Assembly: GCA_945787595.1 (NCBI GenBank)
Contig: CALZJV010000078.1
Span: 1-14,962 of the forward strand
Reading direction: 5' to 3'
Length of the DNA: 14,962 bases
Source: an uncultured Desulfobacterales bacterium
GTDB lineage: Bacteria > Desulfobacterota > Desulfobacteria > Desulfobacterales > JAFDCJ01
Under the pieces are notes generated by a model. The model saw only the letters and a program-made list of their open reading frames with translations, was not told the DNA's origin and did not search any database. Both the position numbers and the translations under genes were made by a program. Of this stretch, positions 6,944 to 14,962 are shown piece after piece. Every line of letters begins with the position of its first letter. Position 1 is the stretch's first letter.

Positions 6944-8983
6944 CTAATCTGGCAATACCAGATAACTCGAATAACTAAACAAGCCGTATATGGCCCAGGT
7001 ACCGGCCATGAAAAAATCACCGATAATCAGTCCAATAAAAAAGTTGCGCATTTTTTTAAACAGTAACACCCCGCCGTAGCGCATGCAAAGGGCATTGCAG
7101 GCCCAACCTATAAAAAAGCTGAACCATAAATACCACATAGCGGAACTGTAGGCGGTTAAATAGCCGATGGGATGAATCGGCCACCAGTAAAATCGGTGAT
7201 AGCCGATCACCAAAATCAGCATAACAAAAGCCCCGACAAAGGTGAATACCGTAACCCATTTATCGGGGGACTGGGGTGATTCGACCAAACTATTAATATT
7301 GTCATAAACCGCAACCGTTGTCCGAGTGGCCCAATCGAGCTGGAGCTCCCTGACACCATACTTGTAGCTGAGTGCCAGCATGGCTAAAAAAGATGATGCG
7401 ACGCCGATTACCAGAACGATGACAATCGTAATAAATATCCGGCGATTATTCGAGACTTTATCAGTGACCTTGCGGGTATGCAGTAACGAAGCCATGAGAG
7501 ACTCGCGCAAATCAACAAAAAGAACTTTCTGGACAACACCGGCAACCAGTATCCCGCTATTGGTCAAAAAATTAGAACTGCAAAACGCCATCAGACCGTC
7601 GATGGGAGCTGCGGTTAGGGTAAAATAGGCAATTCCTCCCTGGCAAATTACACGGGTGGCCACCAGGGTAAACAAGAAAAAAGCGCCCACCACTAAAAAG
7701 GAAAATAAAAATGGGATTCCGAAATAATGGCACCAGACGACGATGCCGATTCCTCCGATGACAAACCCCCAGAAAGATATTTTTATCGATAACCACTCCG
7801 CTGCCAAATTTTCTTCTTTGCGCGCGCCGAATCCCTTCAAAATGGTATCAAGAAAGTGGAATCTTGCCAGCCAGGCAAGAAACACGAAAAACACCAGATA
7901 AGCACCGATCATCTGGCTTTCTTCAGGCCGCGAGATAACCGGGCCGAATGTCACCCCCAGAGCTGCAGCAGGTATGTTGATACCTAAAACACTCAGCAAT
8001 CCGATCAATAATGTGCCCGCAAAATAGAAGAACCAGAACGAAAAGGAAATCTGCTTTGATGTTAAGAATGCAAAACCGATAAAAGCTGGGTAGATGTAGA
8101 TTTTAAGTTTAATGAAGCCTGAAAAAAGCCCGACTTTTGGAAAATATTGACCGGCTAGAATTAATGTGGGAATCGAAGGTACCGAGGGATTATAAAAACT
8201 CAGGCCATTGATGAGATGCAAACAAACAGGCACGAAAAATCCAATTATCAAAAACCGATTGGTAATAAAACGACCGAATTCATTCTTATCCAAGGCCTCT
8301 TGCATTAAAAGGGGAACCTGCAGCAGCGGGAAATTCATCCGCTCATTGTACAGCGGTTGTTTGCTGAGCAGATTGATGATGCATATCAATACCAGGTAGC
8401 AAAGTAGAATGAATCCTGTCCAGCCAAAAAGTGGGCCCATCCAGGCATCCCAGGGAATCGATTTTATCACCTCCAACCATCCCATCGATCTTCCACCCGA
8501 AAATCCGTTATAAAAATTGGTGATGGCTTCTTGGCTCTGGGGATACCAGCTTTGAGGCAAAAGGGGATGAAGAACCTCCGCCCAGCGGTTTTCGACGGTA
8601 GCGAAATGATAGGGTGCTGTTATATTGATAAAAAAAGTACGGGCCAGCCCGGTCCAGGCAATACCGGATAGCAATACCATCAAAGCCCATGATACCAGCA
8701 ATTCCTTTCCGGTAATCAGCTTGCGTCCTTTAAGTATCCACCGAATCAACGCTGTTATGAGCATCATCCAGACGAGGAAATAAAAGGGCGCCAGTGGAAA
8801 ATGCCCGCCACCCAGTGGTGTCCCCTGACGATAGGCATTGTTAAAAGGGGTAATCAGGCAAATCAGAACGCCTAGACAGGATCCGATCGCAATGGCACGC
8901 AAACGGATTTTCTCGACTGAGCTTTCCGATTCATTTGACTCCGAAGATAATTCCGAAATGGAGCGCTTCTGCTTTTCTGTCAT
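6944..8983 (-). CDS. Polytopic membrane protein, DUF6785/OPT-like (679 aa)
   Basis: This 679-residue protein has about 14-15 membrane segments after an acidic, Ser/Glu-rich N-terminus of some 25 residues. The GGGHFPLAPF motif after the first segment, a large non-membrane loop (about 115-185, with WYPQSQEAITNFYNGF), and the C-terminal HPIGYLTAYSS...WACNALCMRYGG...FFIGLIIGDF pattern match what I remember of DUF6784/DUF6785 proteins, which resemble OPT transporters; this assignment is from memory. Its ATG overlaps the stop of the upstream M28/FtsX gene in an ATGA junction (8980-8983), so the two are translationally coupled. That argues that it works with the ABC permease rather than as an independent transporter. 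The substrate is unknown. Confidence 0.82.
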   Translation of the reverse strand: MTEKQKRSISELSSESNESESSVEKIRLRAIAIGSCLGVLICLITPFNNAYRQGTPLGGGHFPLAPFYFLVWMMLITALIRWILKGRKLITGKELLVSWALMVLLSGIAWTGLARTFFINITAPYHFATVENRWAEVLHPLLPQSWYPQSQEAITNFYNGFSGGRSMGWLEVIKSIPWDAWMGPLFGWTGFILLCYLVLICIINLLSKQPLYNERMNFPLLQVPLLMQEALDKNEFGRFITNRFLIIGFFVPVCLHLINGLSFYNPSVPSIPTLILAGQYFPKVGLFSGFIKLKIYIYPAFIGFAFLTSKQISFSFWFFYFAGTLLIGLLSVLGINIPAAALGVTFGPVISRPEESQMIGAYLVFFVFLAWLARFHFLDTILKGFGARKEENLAAEWLSIKISFWGFVIGGIGIVVWCHYFGIPFLFSFLVVGAFFLFTLVATRVICQGGIAYFTLTAAPIDGLMAFCSSNFLTNSGILVAGVVQKVLFVDLRESLMASLLHTRKVTDKVSNNRRIFITIVIVLVIGVASSFLAMLALSYKYGVRELQLDWATRTTVAVYDNINSLVESPQSPDKWVTVFTFVGAFVMLILVIGYHRFYWWPIHPIGYLTAYSSAMWYLWFSFFIGWACNALCMRYGGVLLFKKMRNFFIGLIIGDFFMAGTWAIYGLFSYSSYLVLPD

Positions 8984-11900
8984 CTCTCTACTGCCTGATC
9001 GGAACGGATTCCTATCTTTTTTTCAGCATCCAGTAACAGGCGTTCGTATTTTTCTTTGGTCGGGTCGTCAAACGAGCGCCACACGAGTAACTGTCTACGT
9101 AATTCATGCAGAAAGGTTTTATTAATGCGGCGCCAGGAATTGGCTTCACCGGACTCCCGCATCAAATGAACCTTGACTTCAAGGAATCCGGGCTCGTCCT
9201 CGGCCGGCTGAAATAAAAATTCCACCGTCTGCATGATTCCAAAATCAAAGGGGGCCAGCCAAACACTGGATTTAATCTGAAGGCATTGGTCGTATTCACA
9301 TTGGTCTTGCGGGCAATCGTCAGTTTCTTTTGCCAGACCGGGAGGATCCGGGCACGCAAAGCCAAACTGGATGTTGGCGGTTGAAAACGTCCCGTGAGAG
9401 ACTTCCTGGTGGCCCTTAAAATAATCAAAAAGATACCCGCCGATACTGCGATGCTCTCTGTAATTCATTAAAAAAGGCAAAGTGAGTTCCAGCATATTGC
9501 CCTGGGCCGCCGGAAGCGTCCAGGAACGATTTACATCCGGGATAGCGATTTCACCGGCAACTTTGGAGGGATAAATAACAGATACCAACACGACGATAAT
9601 CACCAGCACCATAGCCAACACACCGGCCATTGAGGAATAATTTACAGTGATACCGGACCACAGGGCGGTTTCGGCCAGAAACTTGCTGCTGGTTTGAGCC
9701 AACAAATAACCGAAAACCACGCTCAACACGGCAAACGCCATGGCCTCGGCGACAAATAAAAAGGACACATGCGATGGCGCCAGTCCCACCGAGGTGTAAA
9801 TACCAATCTCCCGTTTACGTTCATAGACACTGCTGATCATCGTATTTAAAACGATAAAAACGGAAATGACAAGGGGGATTATAATGTTGGGCACTCCGCT
9901 GTAGCTCATGGTGTCACTAGCATTATACAGATAGATGCCGTCGGGTTCTCCGCTGAACAGAGATAAGCCAAAGCGGTCTACCAGGCTCTGGGCTGTTGTT
10001 TGAACGGCGTCTTGCGACACAGAACGAACAGCAACTCCCTTCAAATGGCCACCGCCGGCCAGGAGTGTTTGATAAGGGATAATAAGGGTCAAATCCCCGG
10101 CAATGTGTTGATAACGGCTTTGATACTCCCGCACGTCATCACCGGATTGCATCGCTTCTTCTTCTACTTCGGTTAATTCTGATGACATTTCCCGCGGGAA
10201 GATCACCGGCGTCAAAGGTTCACCGTCCAAATCGATACGTTGCTGTAATTTTTTGCCGGAGAAAATGCCGACAACTTTAAACGGCATCCCCCAGATTGTT
10301 ACCGTATGATTTAACGGCCGGGAAAGATCGAGGCTTAATTGGTCGGCCATCCGCTGTGGTATGAGTACCGATTGCTGCTCATTTTTACGCAGCCAGCGAC
10401 CGGCCATGAGAATCCCGTCGAGCCCCGAAACTGTCGGTTCATCGGCTGAAAGCCCCACCATTCCCTGAGCTTCAAACACCTTGCCGTCGGCATAAACGGG
10501 AATTCGAGTTGAACGCGTTCGATCCTGATCTTCCAGCCATACCCGGGGTACGGCAATGGCTTTACCACCGAAAGAATTTGCGATGCGGCCAAAGGCTTCC
10601 GGCGGCAGACTTCTCCAGTTTACATTTTTTAGCAAAAAACCCTGGTAAGGGGTATTGCTGGCAAATAGGACGCGAGCGATCCGCCGCATGGATTTGGCAG
10701 ACGTAAAGCTCATGATGGTGAAGGTCAGAATGACCAGGGTGGTGCAGGTCAAGGCGGTGCGCAAGCGTCGTCGTCGCAGGTTGCTGACGCCCAGCAGAAA
10801 AGCAGCTACAAACGCTTTCCAGCGGCCGATTTCACCGGATTGAACCAGCTTGGCCCGGCTCTGGAGCTGAGCCATTTCTTCCTCAAAACGGAAAAATATA
10901 ATCAGCGTCACAATAACCGAAAGCCCCATAATAAAAAATGCTAAAATGACAACCATCGGGCTGTAGGCCAATCGAAATGCCGGATGGACATTGTAAATAA
11001 TAACAATCAGCAGGGCTAGAATTGAACTAAAGGCAATAATACGTTTGTAAATGTTAGCATAAGAAAAAAGCAAACGCTCCAGACAAAAGGCAAAGGGTAC
11101 AAACAGGGCGATATAAAACAGCACCCCGTAGAGGACATCTTTTTGGGTTTTCTCCACGTCATCATAAACCCGGCTGGCCAATGCCCAGGAACGGGCAGTG
11201 GCTTCATAATATTGGCCATACCGCTTATCGCCCAAAGCAGTTTCTGCAATGTTTAGCGCCTTTTCTCCCTCTTGCTGAAGGTTGCGGATGCGCTCGTTGA
11301 AAATACCACGTTTCTCAAGATTGTCGATACGTGGGGTCAAAAGCATCCACATGTCCCGGGCAACTTTAAACTCGGTTCGATGTACTATAGGCCAATTTTC
11401 AACCATATAACCGGTGCCCTGGGGATTATCCTTACTGGCGTTGAGCAATATCATTTTTTTGCGCAGAGGTGTGTCGGACAGCGTCAATTTCAGTGGGGTG
11501 CCGGCTTCCAGAAACACTGTCGTTATGTTGGAGGCGTTCCGATAAAATGAAATCCAGGTATCCAGCCGGCTGAACCAATACCGCTGTGGGTCGGCCTCGC
11601 GACGACCATCGATGATTGCACCTTTATGAAAGTTACGGAAAGTCCGCGGTTCCAAAAGGTTAAACAGGGTTGTCCCGTTGCAGGCGAACATAATGATATC
11701 GGATTCCATGTGCCGGCGGAACATTTTTGTACGATAAGCGCTTTTACCGGTCTGCTTTTTGTCGATAGCCCAGATGATATTACCGGTTTGGTCGAATTTA
11801 TATCCCTCGAAAATCACCTTGTGATAGGTATGTTTGCTATCCGCCAACCCTCGCAAATGAAACTTTCCCATATGATCTACGATGGTGTAAAACCTGGCCG

Positions 11901-14022
11901 GCCCCTGGAAGCCAAGCAATATGGTTCCGGGAGCGGGTTTATCGGCAAACAGTTCGCCATGGCGTAAAAATTTTGCATTGCCGTTTATTTCGGCAATGCC
12001 GACTCTGGGAAATAAGTCGTCATGCAGTCGGGGCGTCTCGGCCAAATGCCGTATGAGACCTGCTACCAGCGCCGTCTGTCGCAGAGCAAACCCATAATCT
12101 AACTTCTCCGGTGTATCAGAAGGTGTTCCCCACATAGCCCGGGCATCATGGGTAGTCACAAATGTTAATCCATGTATCCCGGTCATTGCCATGACTTCAC
12201 CGCCCAAGGCAGGTTGATCCAGAAAATAACTCTGCCAGGATCGTCGTCCGCTTGGACGCAGGGTATCTTTAAATAAACCCTCATATCCAAGGTCTTTCTC
12301 GAATTTCTCGGCACCCTGGCGCAGGACTTCATCCAACGTTGAGTAAATCGCGGTTCGATTGATTCTGGGGCGAAACGGATACTGCCAGCCGTAATTGAAC
12401 GCCCCGAACCCGTCACCGTGACTTGAGAGATGCAGCGATACAGCCGTGACGATGTCGTATATTTTAACTCGGCCGCGAAATGTTCGTGTACTGTCAAGTA
12501 GATCCTGTTGACGCTTGGCATCCAAAAGAATGGCTTTTTGATCATGGATCGCTTTCGGCACCAGCTGTGATAGAATCTGGCGCTCCTCAGGCAATAAATC
12601 CGTGAAGGCGCTCTTCCAGAGCAACCGCCGATAAAGCTGTCTCTCTTCCGCTAATTTTTTTATAACAACCCGATTTGAAGAGGTGCTCTCCTGCAACCGC
12701 AGGCGCATCAGGCTGCGGGAAACCAGGTCGGATTCGGTTTTAATCCGTTCTTCGATAGCATCTTTGACCAGCCCCTGAGTTTCTTTATCCATCGAGGCTT
12801 CAGTGTCAGTAGTTTCAAACGAAGCTCGCTCGAGCGCTTTAATCGTGTTGCGGTTCTTTTTAACTAGTTTTTTTAGATCCCGTGACATTTTGCGCTGAAT
12901 ATTTGAGCGTGTCGTAAACCCCCAGACCAGATCCCGCATTCCGGCCAGGGCCTGAGCATGGCCGCTGGTGGCAACTAAGATAACAGTTCGCTGCGGGGGG
13001 TTGTCTTTTAGATATCGGGCCAAAAACAGAAGAGAAGCGACACTGCAGGCCTCATCCGCTCCAGGCGAACTCCCTGCAACCCAGGCGGTGCTGTCATAGA
13101 AAGCTTCCACCATCACGGCTTCTTCACTGAATTTAGGATCGCTGCCGGGAACGATACAATATATATTTTCAGAGATGACCTCTTTCCAGTTTACATCTGA
13201 AACCAGTTGAATCTGATCGGCCACACGTCCCTCGGGGTTGGTTTCAAAATCGGGAAAGAGTTTTTTGGCCAGGTCAAACGGCATCCAGAACCGCGGAAAT
13301 TGGATGGGGCTGAGTTCATACTTTTCTTCAAAGAAAATTTTAGCGGAGTTTCCTCGATCCAGGTAAATCAATGCTTTGGCACCCAGGTCGGCCGCAGACA
13401 GCCAATTCCTGCCTGAGGTAAACTCCATTAAAAGGATAGCATTTTCAACGGTTTTGCCGCTTAATTCATTAAGATCGCCACTTCCCACATAAATAAGCGG
13501 ACCGTTTATGCCGGGCGCTAATATTTTCTGCGGTGAAATGGCATTGCTGTTGATCGGGTGAATGGGTATTGTAATCCCACGATCCGGAATTGACAGGGAA
13601 CTCTTGCCATACTGCATGACCGGCGTCGCAAATTGCTGTGAATCGACAATTTCAAAATCAAGCTGTGAAAGCTTGGCTTTGATGTAATCGGCAGCCGCCT
13701 TATTGCCCGCTGTACCGGTGCTGCGGTCGGCAAAAGATGATAATTTTTGGATGATTTCCTTGAAGGCATCGCGATCCTGATTAGAAACCGATGCAAAGGC
13801 GTTAAATCCGGATAAAGCAGATATCAGCAGGAGGGAAGCGATGCACAGAAGGATTGTGTTGTGTGATGCGGGTTGAGGGCTGCGCGTTGCGGGTTGCGCG
13901 TTGCGGGTTGCGGGTTGCGGGTTGCGGGTTGCGGGTTGCGCGTTGCGGGCTGCTTTGGTATTGAAAGCATTACCGGTTTGGGATTGATTATATCGTTTAG
14001 GAGTTGATTGCCTATTAATCAC
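8980..14022 (-). CDS. M28-pseudopeptidase / FtsX-MacB permease fusion (1680 aa)
   Basis: The order of parts is: a repeat-encoded leader (25-52), a signal-anchor or signal peptide (about 56-77, ending AFA), a PA-like segment (about 164-250), an M28-peptidase-like domain (about 290-670) interrupted by a charged helical insert (about 370-510), a beta-rich region (about 675-950), three membrane segments (about 965-1045), then an FtsX/MacB core with one membrane segment (about 1080-1100), a periplasmic domain, and three more (about 1377-1490). A C-terminal domain of about 190 residues has four clustered cysteines (1557, 1570, 1575, 1580). Basic loops fall on the predicted cytoplasmic side. The M28 part keeps D310 and D323, but the expected His, Glu-Glu and distal His positions are F308, H355-A356 and G632, so catalysis is unlikely. 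The start is GTG at 14022 with a weak ribosome site; no ATG, GTG or TTG lies between the repeat and the signal peptide. The ATPase gene upstream is the natural partner. Confidence 0.88.
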   Translation of the reverse strand: MINRQSTPKRYNQSQTGNAFNTKAARNAQPATRNPQPATRNAQPATRSPQPASHNTILLCIASLLLISALSGFNAFASVSNQDRDAFKEIIQKLSSFADRSTGTAGNKAAADYIKAKLSQLDFEIVDSQQFATPVMQYGKSSLSIPDRGITIPIHPINSNAISPQKILAPGINGPLIYVGSGDLNELSGKTVENAILLMEFTSGRNWLSAADLGAKALIYLDRGNSAKIFFEEKYELSPIQFPRFWMPFDLAKKLFPDFETNPEGRVADQIQLVSDVNWKEVISENIYCIVPGSDPKFSEEAVMVEAFYDSTAWVAGSSPGADEACSVASLLFLARYLKDNPPQRTVILVATSGHAQALAGMRDLVWGFTTRSNIQRKMSRDLKKLVKKNRNTIKALERASFETTDTEASMDKETQGLVKDAIEERIKTESDLVSRSLMRLRLQESTSSNRVVIKKLAEERQLYRRLLWKSAFTDLLPEERQILSQLVPKAIHDQKAILLDAKRQQDLLDSTRTFRGRVKIYDIVTAVSLHLSSHGDGFGAFNYGWQYPFRPRINRTAIYSTLDEVLRQGAEKFEKDLGYEGLFKDTLRPSGRRSWQSYFLDQPALGGEVMAMTGIHGLTFVTTHDARAMWGTPSDTPEKLDYGFALRQTALVAGLIRHLAETPRLHDDLFPRVGIAEINGNAKFLRHGELFADKPAPGTILLGFQGPARFYTIVDHMGKFHLRGLADSKHTYHKVIFEGYKFDQTGNIIWAIDKKQTGKSAYRTKMFRRHMESDIIMFACNGTTLFNLLEPRTFRNFHKGAIIDGRREADPQRYWFSRLDTWISFYRNASNITTVFLEAGTPLKLTLSDTPLRKKMILLNASKDNPQGTGYMVENWPIVHRTEFKVARDMWMLLTPRIDNLEKRGIFNERIRNLQQEGEKALNIAETALGDKRYGQYYEATARSWALASRVYDDVEKTQKDVLYGVLFYIALFVPFAFCLERLLFSYANIYKRIIAFSSILALLIVIIYNVHPAFRLAYSPMVVILAFFIMGLSVIVTLIIFFRFEEEMAQLQSRAKLVQSGEIGRWKAFVAAFLLGVSNLRRRRLRTALTCTTLVILTFTIMSFTSAKSMRRIARVLFASNTPYQGFLLKNVNWRSLPPEAFGRIANSFGGKAIAVPRVWLEDQDRTRSTRIPVYADGKVFEAQGMVGLSADEPTVSGLDGILMAGRWLRKNEQQSVLIPQRMADQLSLDLSRPLNHTVTIWGMPFKVVGIFSGKKLQQRIDLDGEPLTPVIFPREMSSELTEVEEEAMQSGDDVREYQSRYQHIAGDLTLIIPYQTLLAGGGHLKGVAVRSVSQDAVQTTAQSLVDRFGLSLFSGEPDGIYLYNASDTMSYSGVPNIIIPLVISVFIVLNTMISSVYERKREIGIYTSVGLAPSHVSFLFVAEAMAFAVLSVVFGYLLAQTSSKFLAETALWSGITVNYSSMAGVLAMVLVIIVVLVSVIYPSKVAGEIAIPDVNRSWTLPAAQGNMLELTLPFLMNYREHRSIGGYLFDYFKGHQEVSHGTFSTANIQFGFACPDPPGLAKETDDCPQDQCEYDQCLQIKSSVWLAPFDFGIMQTVEFLFQPAEDEPGFLEVKVHLMRESGEANSWRRINKTFLHELRRQLLVWRSFDDPTKEKYERLLLDAEKKIGIRSDQAVER
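13867..13950. repeat. Twelve-copy TGCGGGT heptamer array inside coding sequence
   Basis: Twelve consecutive heptamers run from 13867 to 13950: seven are exactly TGCGGGT or its TGCGGGC variant, three are TGCGCGT, one is TGAGGGC, and the remainder differ by one base. The total of 84 bp is a multiple of three, so the frame is kept, and the translated product is a 7-residue repeat of the type ATRNPQP/ATRNAQP at residues 25-52. No inverted partner arm is present nearby, unlike the intergenic elements. Confidence 0.9.
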
Positions 14023-14082
14023 AGGTTCACCAATATCTGTCTTGGAGGTAATAGTTCAGGCACTAAACCCGGATAAACCGGA

Positions 14083-14217
14083 ATTGAAAATTGAAGATTG
14101 CAAATTGAATATTTGTGGATGTCGCTACGCTCTGTCATTTTTATGCTCTTTTTTTAATAATTGATCCGCCGGAGGCGAACCTTAAAAATATTCAATATTC
14201 AATCGACAATATTCAAT
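14083..14217. repeat. ATTGAAT-type heptamer inverted repeat
   Basis: The left arm is ATTGAAA, ATTGAAG, ATTGCAA, ATTGAAT from 14083. The right arm on the opposite strand is ATTGAAT, ATTGTCG, ATTGAAT, ATTGAAT (14217 down to 14190). The right arm ends 7 bp from the stop of the ATPase gene, and the element occupies most of the 202-bp gap to the permease gene. A short CGCC-GGA-GGCG hairpin (14167-14177) lies in the loop but lacks a T run on the - strand, so it is not a convincing terminator. Confidence 0.83.
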
Positions 14218-14224
14218 CAAGGGC

Positions 14225-14962
14225 CTAATCCCGCGAATCAATCTGACCGATGGAAATAGATAATTCTTCGCGATTTTCGATTTTGTCGACACGTCCATCC
14301 CGAATCCAGATCACCCGATCAGAAACATTGAGCATCTTGAAATCGTGGGTGGCTGAAATGACCGTCACGCCTCGCTCTTGACTTAACCGCTTTAACAGGG
14401 CAATGATTTCTTCGCCGGTGGTCAGATCAAGGTTGCCGGTGGGCTCATCGGCCAAAATAATCGCCGGATCATTGGCCAGCGCTCTGGCTACGGCAACCCG
14501 CTGCTGCTGTCCGCCGGAGAGCTCGAACGGTTTATGGCTGAATCGATCCCCCAGACCCACCAGATCCAGGAGTTGCATTCCTTTTTCCACTGCGGCGTCG
14601 TTGTTAAGGCCGGCAAAGATCATCGGTAGGGTTACATTTTCCAGGGCCGTCATGACCTGGATAATATTAAAGGTTTGAAAAATATAGCCGATTTTGCGGC
14701 AACGCAGCCAGGCCAGCTCGTAGGCATCCAGCTGTGCGATATCAACCTCATCAATGAAGACCTTTCCGGAGCTGGGCTTGTCCAAGCCTCCGATCATGTT
14801 GAATAGAGTGCTTTTACCGGACCCGGACGGCCCCATGATGGAAATGTAATCACCTTTGGAAATTTCAAGATCGATGCCTTTGAGAGCCTGCACATCGATC
14901 TTTCCAAGTTTAAACGTTTTGGTTACGTTTGTAACGCGAACGACATTACCCGCTTCTGCCAT
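14225..14962 (-). CDS. LolD/MacB-type ABC transporter ATPase
   Basis: This 245-residue ATPase energises a FtsX/MacB-type permease. Walker [10 protein letters not shown] is at 44-52, the Q-loop glutamine at 96, the signature LSGGQ at 148-152, Walker B IILADE with PTGNLD at 168-179, and the switch histidine at 206 in SATHD. The [10 protein letters not shown] and ADEPTGNLD wording is typical of the LolD/MacB/FtsE group rather than of importers. The frame begins with ATG at the last three bases of the window, so a longer N-terminus or the ribosome site cannot be checked. The M28/FtsX permease gene follows on the same strand after 202 bp, and is the probable partner. Whether it extrudes a substrate or transmits force to the periplasm, as MacB-like mechanotransmission systems do, is not decided by sequence. 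Confidence 0.93.
   Translation of the reverse strand: MAEAGNVVRVTNVTKTFKLGKIDVQALKGIDLEISKGDYISIMGPSGSGKSTLFNMIGGLDKPSSGKVFIDEVDIAQLDAYELAWLRCRKIGYIFQTFNIIQVMTALENVTLPMIFAGLNNDAAVEKGMQLLDLVGLGDRFSHKPFELSGGQQQRVAVARALANDPAIILADEPTGNLDLTTGEEIIALLKRLSQERGVTVISATHDFKMLNVSDRVIWIRDGRVDKIENREELSISIGQIDSRD

Noticed and set aside
13867..13950. CRISPR array
   Set aside because: The repeat unit is 7 bases with no spacers.
14167..14177. Terminator between ATPase and permease genes
   Set aside because: The hairpin is only 4 bp and lacks a T run on the - strand; the two products are expected to work together.
3567..14217. Inverted repeats as ends of insertion sequences or MITEs
   Set aside because: There is no transposase, no clear target duplication, and the arms differ in sequence from element to element while sharing only the period.

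Overview
The window looks like chromosomal DNA of a Gram-negative anaerobe of the Desulfobacterota (former Deltaproteobacteria, Desulfobacterales-like). This is an inference from mid-range base composition by eye, the gene families (LolD/MacB-type ABC system, OPT-like membrane proteins, PqqD-like protein, RsbW/RsbV-type switch proteins) and intergenic repeats of a style I associate with those genomes. No rRNA, tRNA, CRISPR array, integrase or transposase is visible.

Left part, + strand (1-2245): the end of an ABC exporter ATPase, an overlapping cyclic-nucleotide-binding-fold protein without a DNA-binding domain, then an RsbW-like ATP-binding kinase and an RsbV-like STAS protein. The last two form a partner-switching pair; no sigma factor or PP2C phosphatase is present in the window. 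A perfect 20-bp palindrome sits 62 bp upstream of the kinase gene.

Right part, - strand (14962 down to 2262), in transcription order: a LolD/MacB-type ATPase; a 1680-residue protein joining a periplasmic M28-peptidase-like ectodomain to an FtsX/MacB permease; a 679-residue and a 653-residue polytopic membrane protein, both resembling the OPT transporter superfamily; a small secreted protein of unknown family; an unknown 293-residue protein; and a PqqD-like protein. The permease and 679-residue genes overlap by 4 bp, and the unknown and PqqD-like genes by 14 bp, so those pairs are probably co-translated. The M28-like domain has lost nearly all expected metal ligands and the catalytic glutamate, so it is probably a binding module rather than a protease. 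I read ATPase + pseudo-peptidase/permease + two OPT-like proteins as one envelope system whose substrate I cannot name; it is the best candidate here for an undescribed system.

The second notable layer is non-coding. Nearly every sizeable intergenic gap carries an inverted repeat whose two arms are runs of degenerate 7-base words (8-base in one case), with a different word in each element. In four gaps between - strand genes, one arm begins 2-10 bp after the stop codon of the upstream gene and the element fills most of the gap. A further 12-copy heptamer array lies inside the 5' end of the 1680-residue gene, in frame, between its only usual start codon and its signal peptide.
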